Below are positions 1 to 8,190 of a stretch of 64,000 bases of DNA, piece by piece. Each line of letters starts with the position of its first letter. Position 1 is the first letter of the stretch. A model generated the notes under the pieces. It searched no databases. It saw nothing but the letters and a program-made list of their open reading frames with translations, and was not told the origin of the DNA. A program made the position numbers and the translations under genes. This DNA is from Paenibacillus solanacearum (GTDB lineage: Bacteria; Bacillota; Bacilli; Paenibacillales; NBRC-103111): assembly GCF_910593845.1 (NCBI RefSeq), contig NZ_CAJVAS010000017.1, positions 1 to 64,000 of the forward strand, given 5' to 3'.

Positions 1-224
1 ATACTTCATTTTGAGCGCCTCTTTCGTATGTGGGTTTTGTTCTTGCCGGAACGTTTCCCAGTATACAAGAGGGGCTTTTTGCGTTCAAAGCTCAAATTAC
101 TTCATTACAGGAATGGCTCCTAAAATAAATTGGAAGTATTGTTAAATGAATAGCTGAGAGGCCTGGGCAATCGAAAAGCATGTCCGCAGACCGGCAAGCA
201 GACGGCGGTCAAGGCATCGGAGAG

Positions 225-1499
225 TTAATTCAACCCTACCGACTTAGCCAAGTCGGCGTTCATCGCCTTCTGTTCCACCAGCACCTGCGCAAGCGTTTTA
301 TTCGAGCCTTTGACTGTCGCTCTCAGCGTCTCGACCGTGGCCGTCGCCAGCTCCGATAAGGTGAACTTGGACGCTTCGGCCGCTTTGCCCAACCCTTTCG
401 AGCCCGCAAAGGCGATCGTCTGCTCCCATGTGAAGTCGGTGCCGTATTGGTACCCCAGCGACTGCAGCATAATCTTGTAGTACGCCTGCGCCGTTATGGC
501 CGCATTCGGATCAAACTGGTTATCGCCGACTCCTTCCATCCCGAGCTCCGGATGGGCTTTGATGTACGCCAAGATCGGAGCGGCCCATTCGGCCGACGAG
601 GCGTCGCTGAATGGGTTGTCGCCCTTGAAGCCGGCAGCTTCCGTTTCCAGCCCTTTCAGGCGGAGGAACATAACCGCTGATTGAATCCGTGTCGGGGTCT
701 TGGCCAAATATTCCGCCGTAACGCCGCTCCCCTCTCCCGTCAGCATACCCAGCTTGGTTGCAATCTCTACCGCGCTGAACGCCGGCTTCGGCTCGGCCTT
801 GACCGGCGCCGGAGGAATTTGCTCGGCGCTGAGCTTGCCGGGCGTCGATAAGGAATCTTTGCCGGATTGAAATTTACGAAGCTGAATGCTGCCATCGGTA
901 GGATACGAATAATGAATCGCCCGGTCGTCGACCGTCGGGTCGGCCGTGCTTCCTTCGTAAGCGATCGCGCTGATTTTCGTGCCGTCTGCCTTCGTAACGA
1001 AAAGCATACGTTTTCCCGTATTATACAGCCCTATCCCCGAAGCGACGGCGACTTGTCCTGGCTCGAGATCGGGATTTTTGCTTCGGTAAAACTTGTAAAA
1101 ATCGTCCAGCGTAAACGGGTTATTGGCCTGTTTAATCCATACAATCATCACGCCGTGAGGAGGAATCGTTCTTCCCGCGTCCTCTCCCCAATTCCACGGA
1201 GCATTTTCTTTATCCTTTTCGTCAAAGCCGTCTTTTACGACGATGCGAATATCCGACAGCTTGAGCGCTTGATCGCTATTGTTATACAGCTCGATCATCT
1301 CGTAGGCCTCGTCAAAGTTATCCTTAGCGCCGGTCGGCTTTACGTTTTTGGCGTTAGGGATCAGTTCCGTAATCATAACGGACGGAATGGCGTTCGTCTC
1401 GGCGGCCTTGACAGGCTCGGCAGCGATCGCAGCCCCCGTCGATAAGAAGGATAAAACCAAAGCGCATGTTACCTTTTGTCGTTGTTTCGCAGTGAGCAT
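225..1499 (-). CDS. Exported lamin-tail-domain (LTD) protein
   Basis: Predicted secreted protein of about 424 residues. An N-terminal signal peptide (basic start, hydrophobic stretch, then Ala-Ala-Glu near residue 28) is followed by a lamin tail domain at roughly residues 40-215, recognised by 'MITELIPN' and 'YEMIELYNNSDQALKL'. LTD modules in bacteria are extracellular beta-sandwiches often found on surface nucleases and wall proteins. The C-terminal half (about 245-424) is helical and Ala-rich and resembles degenerate SLH-type repeats, with no catalytic motif that I recognise. I chose the ATG at 1499 because GGAGG at 1506-1510 is six bases upstream; the ATG at 1505 abuts the ribosome binding site. 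The gene stands alone, about 400 bases downstream of a promoter/cre region. The precise role is unknown. Confidence 0.75.
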   Translation of the reverse strand: MLTAKQRQKVTCALVLSFLSTGAAIAAEPVKAAETNAIPSVMITELIPNAKNVKPTGAKDNFDEAYEMIELYNNSDQALKLSDIRIVVKDGFDEKDKENAPWNWGEDAGRTIPPHGVMIVWIKQANNPFTLDDFYKFYRSKNPDLEPGQVAVASGIGLYNTGKRMLFVTKADGTKISAIAYEGSTADPTVDDRAIHYSYPTDGSIQLRKFQSGKDSLSTPGKLSAEQIPPAPVKAEPKPAFSAVEIATKLGMLTGEGSGVTAEYLAKTPTRIQSAVMFLRLKGLETEAAGFKGDNPFSDASSAEWAAPILAYIKAHPELGMEGVGDNQFDPNAAITAQAYYKIMLQSLGYQYGTDFTWEQTIAFAGSKGLGKAAEASKFTLSELATATVETLRATVKGSNKTLAQVLVEQKAMNADLAKSVGLN

Positions 1500-1908
1500 A
1501 AGCATCCTCCTAGAGTGGCAAATGAGTGGATATCAAGGTTGGGCGGTCTGCTGATCTAAGATGGGAGAAAAACGATGAATAAATGAAATGAGGTAAAAAA
1601 ATGAAGCGTTGTTTCGATGATTGGTTCCCCGGAATTCCCCCTTTCAATACGTTAAAAGTTAAAATTATTTTACTATTATTATCTTTTATGCATAATTTTT
1701 CCTAACAAGGGCAGACAAGAGCATAGGCCGCCGGCCACCGACCGAGAACCACTGTTTTTGAGCAAGGCTGCATACGCGTGTCGTTTGGTTCATATTAGGA
1801 TTAACTTCCAAAATATCCGTTTGTTACCAGTCTATTACCTATTCCAAAATAGTTAATTTTTCTTGACATTTGCTTATGCATGGACATTATTTTGTAATAA
1901 TCGATCGA

Positions 1909-1938
1909 ATTATAGCATGGCGCCTTCTTTTTTGTAAA
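1909..1938 (-). promoter_or_regulatory. Candidate sigma-A promoter for the LTD gene
   Basis: On the minus strand, TTTACA (1933-1938) and TATAAT (1909-1914) are separated by 18 bases. It is the best promoter-like pair upstream of the LTD gene and would give a leader of about 400 bases. The rest of 1506-2030 shows AT-rich sequence and no supported gene. Confidence 0.45.
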
Positions 1939-1946
1939 CGTTTTCT
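1933..1946. promoter_or_regulatory. cre-like site (CcpA operator)
   Basis: TGTAAACGTTTTCT matches the cre consensus TGWAANCGNTNWCA at 13 of 14 positions (the last base differs). It overlaps the -35 hexamer of the candidate LTD promoter, the classic position for catabolite repression. Binding is inferred. Confidence 0.5.
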
Positions 1947-2030
1947 TTAACGAATGGCTGACGCTGAGGAACGTGCTTTTTCTTTAACTTTAAGGGTTCA
2001 ACCCCGCTTCATACGTATGCATTCCGTTGT

Positions 2031-2072
2031 TATAAAACGAGTCCCCCGGCTTAACGAAAAGCAGGAGGACTC
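2031..2072 (-). terminator. Intrinsic terminator of argS
   Basis: A 9-bp stem (2039-2047 with 2064-2072) lies just after the argS stop and is followed on the minus strand by CGTTTTATAA. Confidence 0.75.
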
Positions 2073-2076
2073 TAGT

Positions 2077-3960
2077 TTACATTCGTTTGGGCGTCGGCAA
2101 TCCGAGCACTTGCAGCCCGTCCTGGAGCGTTTCCCGGAAACGCTCGGTCAACCACAGGCGGAACCGCATCGTCTGTTCCTCGGCCTTCAGAATCGGGCAG
2201 CTGGCATAAAAATGACTAAACAGCGTTGCCAGTTCATACACGTAGGCGCATAGGATGCCGGGCGCCAGTTCGTCGGCAGCCGCCTGCAGCGTCTCCGGCC
2301 AGTATGCTATATGGCGCATCAGGCTGTATTCCTGAGGTTCCAATTGCTCGTTCTCCTTCATTGCGGCTTGCTTCGAATCATCGGACGCTTTATCCAATAT
2401 GCTGCATGCCCGGGCGTATGCGTACAGCATATAGACGCCCGTATTGCCGGATACTTCGGTCGCCTGGTTTAAATCGAACACGACTTCCGTTTGCAGATGG
2501 AATCTCAGCAGGTAGTACCGGATTGACGCTGCGGCTATCGCTCTGCTGGACAAGCCGGCTTTGCGGGAACGCTTCGCCTCGATGACTTGCTCCATACGGC
2601 TCAAAAAATCGTCGACCTTGATGCCAATGCCCTGTCGGCCAGACATCGGGTATGAATGCTTCGCCTCCGATGTGTCCACGCCAAGCCCGGCGGCCGACTC
2701 CCGGCTGAGCGATACGACGCCGTAACTGACATGGCGCAGCTGCTCCGCCTGCTCATGAAATCCAAGCGCTTGCAGCGCCTGTTTGACCATCGCCTGCGGG
2801 TATTCCTGCCGATAATCGATCACGTTGATGACCTGATCGGCATGACCGATCTTCCTGGACATGCCGTCCGGATGGGTGGACCACAGCTTGTCGGCGAATT
2901 TCTTGTAACGAAAATCGGTGCCGAGCAGGCCGAACTTCCACAAGTGGTACGCGATGTCTTTGGCCGTATAGGTCAAAATCCCGCTCGATCTCACCAGCAC
3001 TTTGTCCGCTTGGTAATCCGCGCCTTCTTCCGTCTCTTGTTCCCCTTCTCCAATCGGCTGCCGAAGCACCCAACAGCCTGCAAGCTTGCCATCCGTCTCC
3101 TGCCGAAACCTCGGTGTCGCTTGCAGCATCTCAAACGCGCGCGACCAGAGCCCTTCCCGGACGATACTGCTTTCCCACACGAGTACGTCGTACTCGATGC
3201 CGAATTGCTGCATTTCCTCCAGATGCTCCCGGACGATGCGTTCTGCGACAAGCAATCCCATCCAGGCCATATTGGTATTCCCTTTTTCCAGCTCATGAAG
3301 CACGGCCGTCCGTTCGTTTTGCAGCGCCGGATTTTCTTTATACTGCCTGTTTACTTTCGCATACGTCTCCCAGCAAAAATCGCCAAAGCGCATAAAGTGT
3401 TGCTCTGTTGACGTATGCAGCATGCCGACAACCGTATCGGCCAGCTGATTCCCCAAGTCGTCGATGTAGTTATGCACCTCTACCTGGCAGCCGGTTCGCC
3501 TGAGCAGCCTTGCAAGCGTATCTCCGATGCACGAGTTCCGCAAATGCCCGATATGCGCGGACTTGTTCGGATTGATCGAAGTATGCTCGATCAGTACCTT
3601 CTTGCGGGGCTTCTCTGAAGCTTGCGCGGCCGTACGGCCGTATCCTTCCGCCCATTTCTTCCAGTCCACATACACATTAATGAACCCCGGCGGAGCGACC
3701 TCGATGCGGCCAAACAGCGCCTTCATCGCGGAATCCCGCTCCAGCCGCTCTTTCAACTCGCCGGCGATCGCAATCGGCGGCTTTTTTAACGTTTTGGCCA
3801 GCAGCATTGCGATATTGGTGCTGTAATCCCCATGGGTGCTGTGGGTCGGCTGCTCGATCCCGATCCGGAACCCTTCGGGTCGCTCGATGCCAGCGTCTTG
3901 CAACCACTCGCTTAATGCGGATTGTACCGCTGATTCCATCACATCGCTCATCTTCATCAT
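2077..3960 (-). CDS. argS: Arginyl-tRNA synthetase, T-box controlled
   Basis: Class I aminoacyl-tRNA synthetase that charges tRNA-Arg with arginine using ATP; cytoplasmic, 627 residues. Visible features are an N-terminal Arg-tRNA-synthetase additional domain (about 1-115), the HIGH signature at residues 136-139 (SAHIGHLRNS), the Rossmann core with 'YTAKDIAYHLWKFG', and a C-terminal DALR anticodon-binding domain (about 490-627). The KMSK loop is degenerate: the equivalent stretch at 438-444 reads PMSGRQG. The family tolerates KMSK loss, but the sequence looks divergent from the standard Bacillus enzyme. It may be a second synthetase copy. The start at 3960 has GGAGG nine bases upstream. Transcription is predicted to depend on uncharged tRNA-Arg through the T-box leader immediately upstream. 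Confidence 0.9.
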   Translation of the reverse strand: MMKMSDVMESAVQSALSEWLQDAGIERPEGFRIGIEQPTHSTHGDYSTNIAMLLAKTLKKPPIAIAGELKERLERDSAMKALFGRIEVAPPGFINVYVDWKKWAEGYGRTAAQASEKPRKKVLIEHTSINPNKSAHIGHLRNSCIGDTLARLLRRTGCQVEVHNYIDDLGNQLADTVVGMLHTSTEQHFMRFGDFCWETYAKVNRQYKENPALQNERTAVLHELEKGNTNMAWMGLLVAERIVREHLEEMQQFGIEYDVLVWESSIVREGLWSRAFEMLQATPRFRQETDGKLAGCWVLRQPIGEGEQETEEGADYQADKVLVRSSGILTYTAKDIAYHLWKFGLLGTDFRYKKFADKLWSTHPDGMSRKIGHADQVINVIDYRQEYPQAMVKQALQALGFHEQAEQLRHVSYGVVSLSRESAAGLGVDTSEAKHSYPMSGRQGIGIKVDDFLSRMEQVIEAKRSRKAGLSSRAIAAASIRYYLLRFHLQTEVVFDLNQATEVSGNTGVYMLYAYARACSILDKASDDSKQAAMKENEQLEPQEYSLMRHIAYWPETLQAAADELAPGILCAYVYELATLFSHFYASCPILKAEEQTMRFRLWLTERFRETLQDGLQVLGLPTPKRM

Positions 3961-4330
3961 CTTGGCAGCCCTCCAGTAAGTAGCATGGAACAGCTTCTGT
4001 CCGAAGCCTGTTCGGTGGAAATACGCTTGCGAACATCGTTAGAATGGAACAAAAAATAGCCCCCATCTCCAAATAAATAGAGACGAGAGCTATATAGATC
4101 CCGCGGTACCACTCTGCGTGTCAAGCCGCATACGGGCCCGACCACTCCATGTTGTAACGGTCCATGACCGGATTTGCCTACTGCTTCTCGGGTTCGGCAA
4201 ACCATTTCCCGGGCCCGTTTCATCCTGGACAACCGTACCGGCTCACACCAACCCGGCTCGCTGCGACTGCTTGTCACGGACTACTTTTCCCGTTCACCAA
4301 TGTTCTGTTATACGCATCATGTCAATATTA
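3961..4330 (-). ncRNA. T-box riboswitch leader of argS
   Basis: The minus strand carries the conserved T-box core AGAGTGGTACCGCGG (about 4101-4116), whose UGGU would pair with a tRNA ACCA end. Upstream are Stem I landmarks: AGTA, the AG-bulge AGCGAGCC, and the distal loop GGTGTGAG. The sequence GAAACGG puts CGG (4215-4217), an arginine codon, at the expected specifier position one base after GAA. An intrinsic terminator follows at 4051-4091. The leader starts at the promoter near 4337-4365. The T-box identity is clear; the specifier assignment is an inference from position. Confidence 0.92.
4051..4091 (-). terminator. T-box-controlled terminator hairpin
   Basis: A 12-bp stem (4080-4091 with 4058-4069, with some G-U pairs) and a TTTTTT tail lie between the T-box sequence and argS. 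This is the terminator that tRNA-stabilised antiterminator folding would prevent. Confidence 0.85.
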
Positions 4331-4336
4331 GAACTA

Positions 4337-4365
4337 TTTATACAGGATGAATCGCCAAATGTCAA
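4337..4365 (-). promoter_or_regulatory. Sigma-A promoter of the argS T-box transcript
   Basis: TTGACA (4360-4365) and TATAAA (4337-4342) with a 17-base spacer on the minus strand. The predicted start near 4330 gives a leader of about 370 bases. Confidence 0.75.
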
Positions 4366-4485
4366 GCGTCTGAGTTAAAGGTGTCTGAGTCAAAGGATGT
4401 CGTTCTGATTCAAAGGGTCTCCCGCTGAAATGATCCGCTGCTGCCCATACTGCTGCTAACCTAACTACGCCGGAGATGCATTCCG

Positions 4486-6090
4486 TTACTTTGCGGCGGC
4501 ATGGATCGCATCCCAATCCGACGCAGTTGCATTGCCCATATGCCATATGGATACGCCTTTGAGCCCGTAATATTGGGCCAGCCACAGCTTTTTGGCGATG
4601 CTCTCCGCATCCTCGTAATAGATCAAGTGGCTGCCGCGCTCATCCTGAAACGTGATTTGCTTCAAATGATACGGCAAACTCCATGATTGCCCTTCCGGCT
4701 GTGCAGCCAGCCGCCGTTCCACCGCATCGATCTCCGGTTCGTAATAAGACGTGCCGCCTTGCGAAGTAATCCACTGGTTTGCTTGCTTGGAAATGCCGAG
4801 CACAAGCTTTTCTTTCGGGATCGCGACCAGCGCTTGCCGAACCGTGTCATTCACAAGCGGCAGCGGAGCCGAAGGCAGCTTGCCCCCTTGATCGGTAAAA
4901 TCGTACGCCATCAAGATGACCGTATCGGCGATATCGCCAATTTTTTTCAAATCGTACCCTTTGTAGTAATAAACAGGCGGCACGGCAACCGTTAGCGACC
5001 GGTGACCGAGCTTCGCCTTCAGCGCCGACAAGAAGGCAACATAATCGGCCGCGCCGGCTTCCTCCTTCAAGCCTTCAAAATCGATGCACACGCCGGTAAA
5101 CGGATACTGCGGGTCGTCCAGCGTTTGCAGCAGCGAGTCGATAAAGGCCGCTTGCGCCGCCTTATCTTTGACGAAATCGCGCAGCGAGGCCCCACCGGAA
5201 TACACCATCAACTCGCTGTGAATATTCGCTGCCTTGGCCGCCTCTACCGCCTGCTCCCAGCCATCCGGAATGCGGTATTCGGTAGCTTCCGTCTGTAAGC
5301 TCGCCTGTCCGGCCTTATCGTATTGCAGATGCGACCAGCCGAAGATGACGTTAGATAGCGAGGAGATCCGGCCGATCGCCGGATAAGACCGAATCGCATA
5401 AAAACCGGTAACGTCCAGCGCTTGCCCGGTTGCCGCTAGGTCCACGCAGCGGTATATAATCGCGGCCGCTTCTTTGCGGGGCAGTAGATCGCCTGGCCTG
5501 AAGCCTCGCTCGTCGCCCTCCAGGATGCCTTGATGAACGGCATAATACACATAAGGCGCGATCGCCTCGGCGATGGGGCGGCTATCCTTGAACGGGTTCG
5601 CTTCCTTTTCGCCGATCCAGCCGGACTGCAGCCACTGACTGCGCGACGGTTCGTCCAGCGATTCGAGCAGCATTTTTCCGATCAAGGCCGCAACCTCTTC
5701 CCTTGTGATCGGCTGCGCCGGATGAAACTGACCGGAAGCGTCAAGCATGAAGTTAATCCAATGGCGTTCAGCCGCATAAGCGATATACGGGTAAGACCAT
5801 CGGTCCGCCGGTACATCCGGCAGAGACGAAGCGGAACTTTGTTGTGTCTCCTCCCGCGAAGCAGCGACGATCAGCTTCACGAAGGCTTCCCGCGAAAGAA
5901 GCCCGTCCGGATGAAATATCGCTGCGGATTCACCGTTAATCATACCCAGTGCAGCAAGCGAGTACACGTTGTCATAAAACCAGTCCGTCGGTCCCACGTC
6001 CTGAAACGGCTTCAACTGCACATCGTATGCAAAAGCCTTTCCCGTTATTGCCGCGAAAAGCAGTAACGACAGCATGGTTATTTTTCTCAT
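4486..6090 (-). CDS. SLH-domain protein with GH18-like catalytic domain
   Basis: Exported, wall-anchored glycosidase-like protein of 534 residues. A signal peptide (MRKITMLSLLLFAAITG..AFA) precedes three SLH modules (about 25-215), which bind pyruvylated secondary wall polymer. The C-terminal barrel (about 225-534) is GH18-like and similar to YaaH/SleL-type cortex or peptidoglycan N-acetylglucosaminidases. The motif region reads TGVCIDFEG, so the catalytic Glu (E339) and the Asp two residues before it are kept, while the first two acidic positions of the usual DxxDxDxE are Thr and Cys. 'LMAYDF' is also GH18-typical. The start at 6090 follows GGAGAGGAG; the longer reading frame upstream lacks a ribosome binding site. 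Role in envelope or spore remodelling is inferred. Confidence 0.82.
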   Translation of the reverse strand: MRKITMLSLLLFAAITGKAFAYDVQLKPFQDVGPTDWFYDNVYSLAALGMINGESAAIFHPDGLLSREAFVKLIVAASREETQQSSASSLPDVPADRWSYPYIAYAAERHWINFMLDASGQFHPAQPITREEVAALIGKMLLESLDEPSRSQWLQSGWIGEKEANPFKDSRPIAEAIAPYVYYAVHQGILEGDERGFRPGDLLPRKEAAAIIYRCVDLAATGQALDVTGFYAIRSYPAIGRISSLSNVIFGWSHLQYDKAGQASLQTEATEYRIPDGWEQAVEAAKAANIHSELMVYSGGASLRDFVKDKAAQAAFIDSLLQTLDDPQYPFTGVCIDFEGLKEEAGAADYVAFLSALKAKLGHRSLTVAVPPVYYYKGYDLKKIGDIADTVILMAYDFTDQGGKLPSAPLPLVNDTVRQALVAIPKEKLVLGISKQANQWITSQGGTSYYEPEIDAVERRLAAQPEGQSWSLPYHLKQITFQDERGSHLIYYEDAESIAKKLWLAQYYGLKGVSIWHMGNATASDWDAIHAAAK

Positions 6091-6190
6091 TTGTTTTTTG
6101 ACTCCTCTCCCATTCCGCCTATTAGACGACATGGAGAAGAAAATAGTTTCATAGGGAGCCATAACCGCCATACTTTGTCTCCTTTTGCAC

Positions 6191-6228
6191 AAAAAAAGCA
6201 GGCACGATAGCGCATCGTACCTGCTTTT
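6191..6228 (-). terminator. Terminator after the haem monooxygenase gene (bidirectional)
   Basis: A near-perfect hairpin (AAAAGCAGG...CCTGCTTTT, 6194-6228) with a run of T on the minus strand and T-rich sequence on the plus strand. Confidence 0.8.
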
Positions 6229-6253
6229 ACATAAATATGAGTTCGGAGTAGCA

Positions 6254-6568
6254 CTAAGGCGTCTTGGTCACCTTTACTTCATAATTGGCGTGGCTCGAAC
6301 TAATAATATGCTCTGGCTTCGGCTTACCCCGGCTTTGCCTGTGACCCTCCAGATGGACCTCGCTCGTCTCCCATTTTTTCCAGGCTTCTTCCGATTCCCA
6401 GCGGATCATGACAATGACTTCCTCGTCGCCTCTTCTTGCTTTTTTCACCATAACGCTGAGATCGATAAAGCCTTCCTGCTGCTCAACGACACCTGGCTGA
6501 CCGAATCGGTTGACAACAAGCTCGGAAGTTCCCTCTTGGACGATAATCGTTTTCATTTCGATAAACAT
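6254..6568 (-). CDS. IsdG/HmoB-like haem-degrading monooxygenase
   Basis: Small ABM-fold protein of 104 residues, likely cytoplasmic, that would oxidatively open haem and release iron. Aligning it by eye to staphylococcal IsdG gives the same numbering for the catalytic Trp66 and His76 (KKWETSEVHLEGH), but the catalytic Asn near residue 7 of IsdG is not evident. AAGGAG lies nine bases before the ATG. The promoter contains a near-consensus Fur box, so the gene should be induced under iron limitation, which supports a role in iron recovery. Related antibiotic-biosynthesis monooxygenases are the alternative. It is monocistronic with its own terminator. Confidence 0.8.
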   Translation of the reverse strand: MFIEMKTIIVQEGTSELVVNRFGQPGVVEQQEGFIDLSVMVKKARRGDEEVIVMIRWESEEAWKKWETSEVHLEGHRQSRGKPKPEHIISSSHANYEVKVTKTP

Positions 6569-6607
6569 ACCATTCCACTCCTTAAACGGTTGTACTGCCC
6601 TCCCTTC

Positions 6608-6636
6608 ATCTTATTGATAAAGATTATCATTGTCAA
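6608..6636 (-). promoter_or_regulatory. Sigma-A promoter of the haem monooxygenase gene
   Basis: TTGACA (6631-6636) and TAAGAT (6608-6613) with a 17-base spacer; the spacer is almost wholly the Fur box. Confidence 0.65.
6615..6633. promoter_or_regulatory. Fur box
   Basis: GATAAAGATTATCATTGTC matches the 19-bp Fur consensus GATAATGATTATCATTATC at 17 positions. It sits between the -35 and -10 hexamers of the monooxygenase promoter, which would allow iron-dependent repression. Confidence 0.85.
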
Positions 6637-6749
6637 TTGAAACTTGAGTTTGCAGCACACTACGGCGCTGCGAAGACAGCCGTCAGACGCCCCATCCCCA
6701 TCGAGATTTTCTGATAACCAGGCGTTCGACGCGTCTGTGAACCTCTTCC

Positions 6750-7046
6750 TTACAACTTGTACTGTTCGGTAAACTCGAGCAGCCGTTTCGTCAACACGCC
6801 TTTGCCCCATCGCAGCGGGCCGGACGAACCTCTCTCTTCTTGCAGCGAAGCCAGAAAAATAATCATAACCTCTCTTCGCTCCGTAATCGATATCATCCCT
6901 TTGCGATACATCCAGTCGTCTATCGTATTGTATACACCTTTGTTCAAGCCATATCGTTCCAAGCAATGCGACACGAACCGATGATCGGGCAAGTTCGTCA
7001 AATGTTCGTCCACAAGCGCATCGAGCTCCATTAAAGAAACCATCAT
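6750..7046 (-). CDS. Small protein of unknown function (98 aa)
   Basis: A 98-residue soluble, mostly helical protein starting MMVSLMELDALVDEHL, with no recognised motif. The start at 7046 has an excellent ribosome binding site (AAAGGAGG, eight bases upstream). The open frame extends upstream to 7226, but that part runs through a promoter and terminator and is not coding. The gene lies about 115 bases after a strong promoter with an intervening terminator-like hairpin, so expression may be controlled by attenuation. Its charged C-terminus and two-helix look would fit a small regulator, but no function is claimed. Confidence 0.65.
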   Translation of the reverse strand: MMVSLMELDALVDEHLTNLPDHRFVSHCLERYGLNKGVYNTIDDWMYRKGMISITERREVMIIFLASLQEERGSSGPLRWGKGVLTKRLLEFTEQYKL

Positions 7047-7085
7047 GCCCTCTCCCTCCTTTGTTGAAACAGCCATGATGCGTAC

Positions 7086-7120
7086 AAAAAAGAGACCTGT
7101 CGCGAACGAGGCAGGTCTCC
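7086..7120 (-). terminator. Leader terminator / attenuator
   Basis: GAGACCTG and CAGGTCTC form a stem followed by TTTTTT on the minus strand, about 45 bases after the predicted transcription start and upstream of the 98-aa gene. It could end the deacetylase operon transcript, act as an attenuator, or make a short RNA of about 78 bases. Confidence 0.7.
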
Positions 7121-7169
7121 GGTCGATCCGGTAGATATCCTTATATTCCGATGTATTAAGTGTGTTTTT

Positions 7170-7198
7170 AGTATAGCAGCGATCTCTAATTGTGTCAA
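7170..7198 (-). promoter_or_regulatory. Strong sigma-A promoter upstream of the 98-aa gene
   Basis: TTGACA (7193-7198), a 17-base spacer and TATACT (7170-7175) on the minus strand. The predicted start near 7163 is followed by the terminator hairpin at 7086-7120. Confidence 0.75.
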
Positions 7199-7320
7199 TC
7201 GGCAGCAAATCGCCGAAATTCTTCACTCATCAAACACTCGCTCGCTTACTCACAAGTCCGACAAACACAACATGGAGCGCCTTCCGCATCGTTCTGCACA
7301 GAAAACGCTCGTATGTTTCT

Positions 7321-8190
7321 TTACACTTGCAGCCCGAACCGGCTCTTCAAATGCTCCGCAACGGAAGTAAATTCAAAGCTGGTCATGATGTGCTGCAGCT
7401 TCTTTTTCGTCCCGCTCACATTGTAATAGTGGATAAAATGCTCCTTGGAAGGCAAGCTCAGCTTTTGCTCCGCCGCGTCGATCTCCCTCGGGTGCAAATA
7501 GACGATTGTATTGCGGCCCTGACGATTAGCGGAACGGATGGCCTGCTTAATAAAAAATGTCGGAAAAAAGCGGAAATAGAAGCCGCCCGAATAGCCCATA
7601 TTGCGCCCGCCCAGCTTCATGACCGACATCGGCACCTCAAAGAGATCCAACTCCTGGCCGTTAACCTGCGGCCTATGAATTTCGGTCGGCGCGGTCGGGA
7701 TGCCGTATAGAAATGTTTTCACAGGAAAGATGCTGGCGTCGTATTTTAACCCGAGCTCCACGAGCGCTTGCAAATAGTGCAGGTTGCTCTCGACGATCGA
7801 CCAGGAAGGCGCCCGGTATCCGAGTACTTTACTCCCCGTCAAGTCTTCCAAAATATCGACCGATTTTTTCACATCGGCCTTGAATTCATCATAGGTTTGC
7901 TTGTACGCAAGCTGATGCCCATAACCGTGAGAGGCGACGTCATGCCCTTCCCGCGCGATCGCTTTCACGACGTCGGGGTAGTCCTCGCCGATGCAGCCAA
8001 GGGTGAAGAACGTCGCTTTGGAGCCTGTATCGCTGCATATTTGCAGCAGCGCATCCATATGCGCCCTGAATTTGGAGCCCTTGCCTCTATAATCGTCGGG
8101 ATTTATATGGTCGTAATTGGCGTGAAACCATTCCTCGATATCAAAGGTTAGCATATTGTCCGTTTGGTTTACAGCAGCCGACCTGATCAA
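7321..8190 (-). CDS. NodB-type polysaccharide deacetylase
   Basis: Predicted carbohydrate esterase family 4 enzyme of 289 residues that removes N-acetyl groups from an envelope or exported polysaccharide. Near the N-terminus, LTFDIEEWF is motif 1 (catalytic and metal Asp), and SHGYGH is the metal-binding H-x3-H of motif 2. RAPSW is motif 3. The C-terminal part resembles the DUF3473 extension of deacetylases found in exosortase/PEP-CTERM-type polysaccharide loci. I see no signal peptide, suggesting a cytoplasmic substrate such as a lipid-linked glycan. The TTG start at 8190 overlaps the upstream methyltransferase stop (TTGA) and has AAGGGAG nine bases upstream; an ATG at 8154 is the alternative. 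It is the last gene of the glycan operon. Confidence 0.85.
   Translation of the reverse strand: MIRSAAVNQTDNMLTFDIEEWFHANYDHINPDDYRGKGSKFRAHMDALLQICSDTGSKATFFTLGCIGEDYPDVVKAIAREGHDVASHGYGHQLAYKQTYDEFKADVKKSVDILEDLTGSKVLGYRAPSWSIVESNLHYLQALVELGLKYDASIFPVKTFLYGIPTAPTEIHRPQVNGQELDLFEVPMSVMKLGGRNMGYSGGFYFRFFPTFFIKQAIRSANRQGRNTIVYLHPREIDAAEQKLSLPSKEHFIHYYNVSGTKKKLQHIMTSFEFTSVAEHLKSRFGLQV

Noticed and set aside
14..77. Possible hairpin GCGCCTCTT...AAGAGGGGC at the left edge
   Set aside because: The loop is about 45 bases and one pair is mismatched; the window edge hides the context, so no terminator is called.
867..1445. Long plus-strand open frame opposite the LTD gene
   Set aside because: It is a shadow of the coding strand: no ribosome binding site, no recognisable domain, and the minus-strand frame has a clear LTD domain.
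4368..4396. Tandem GTCTGAGT(T/C)AAAGG repeat upstream of the argS promoter
   Set aside because: Only two short copies with no gene or known binding pattern; likely chance or a minor duplication.
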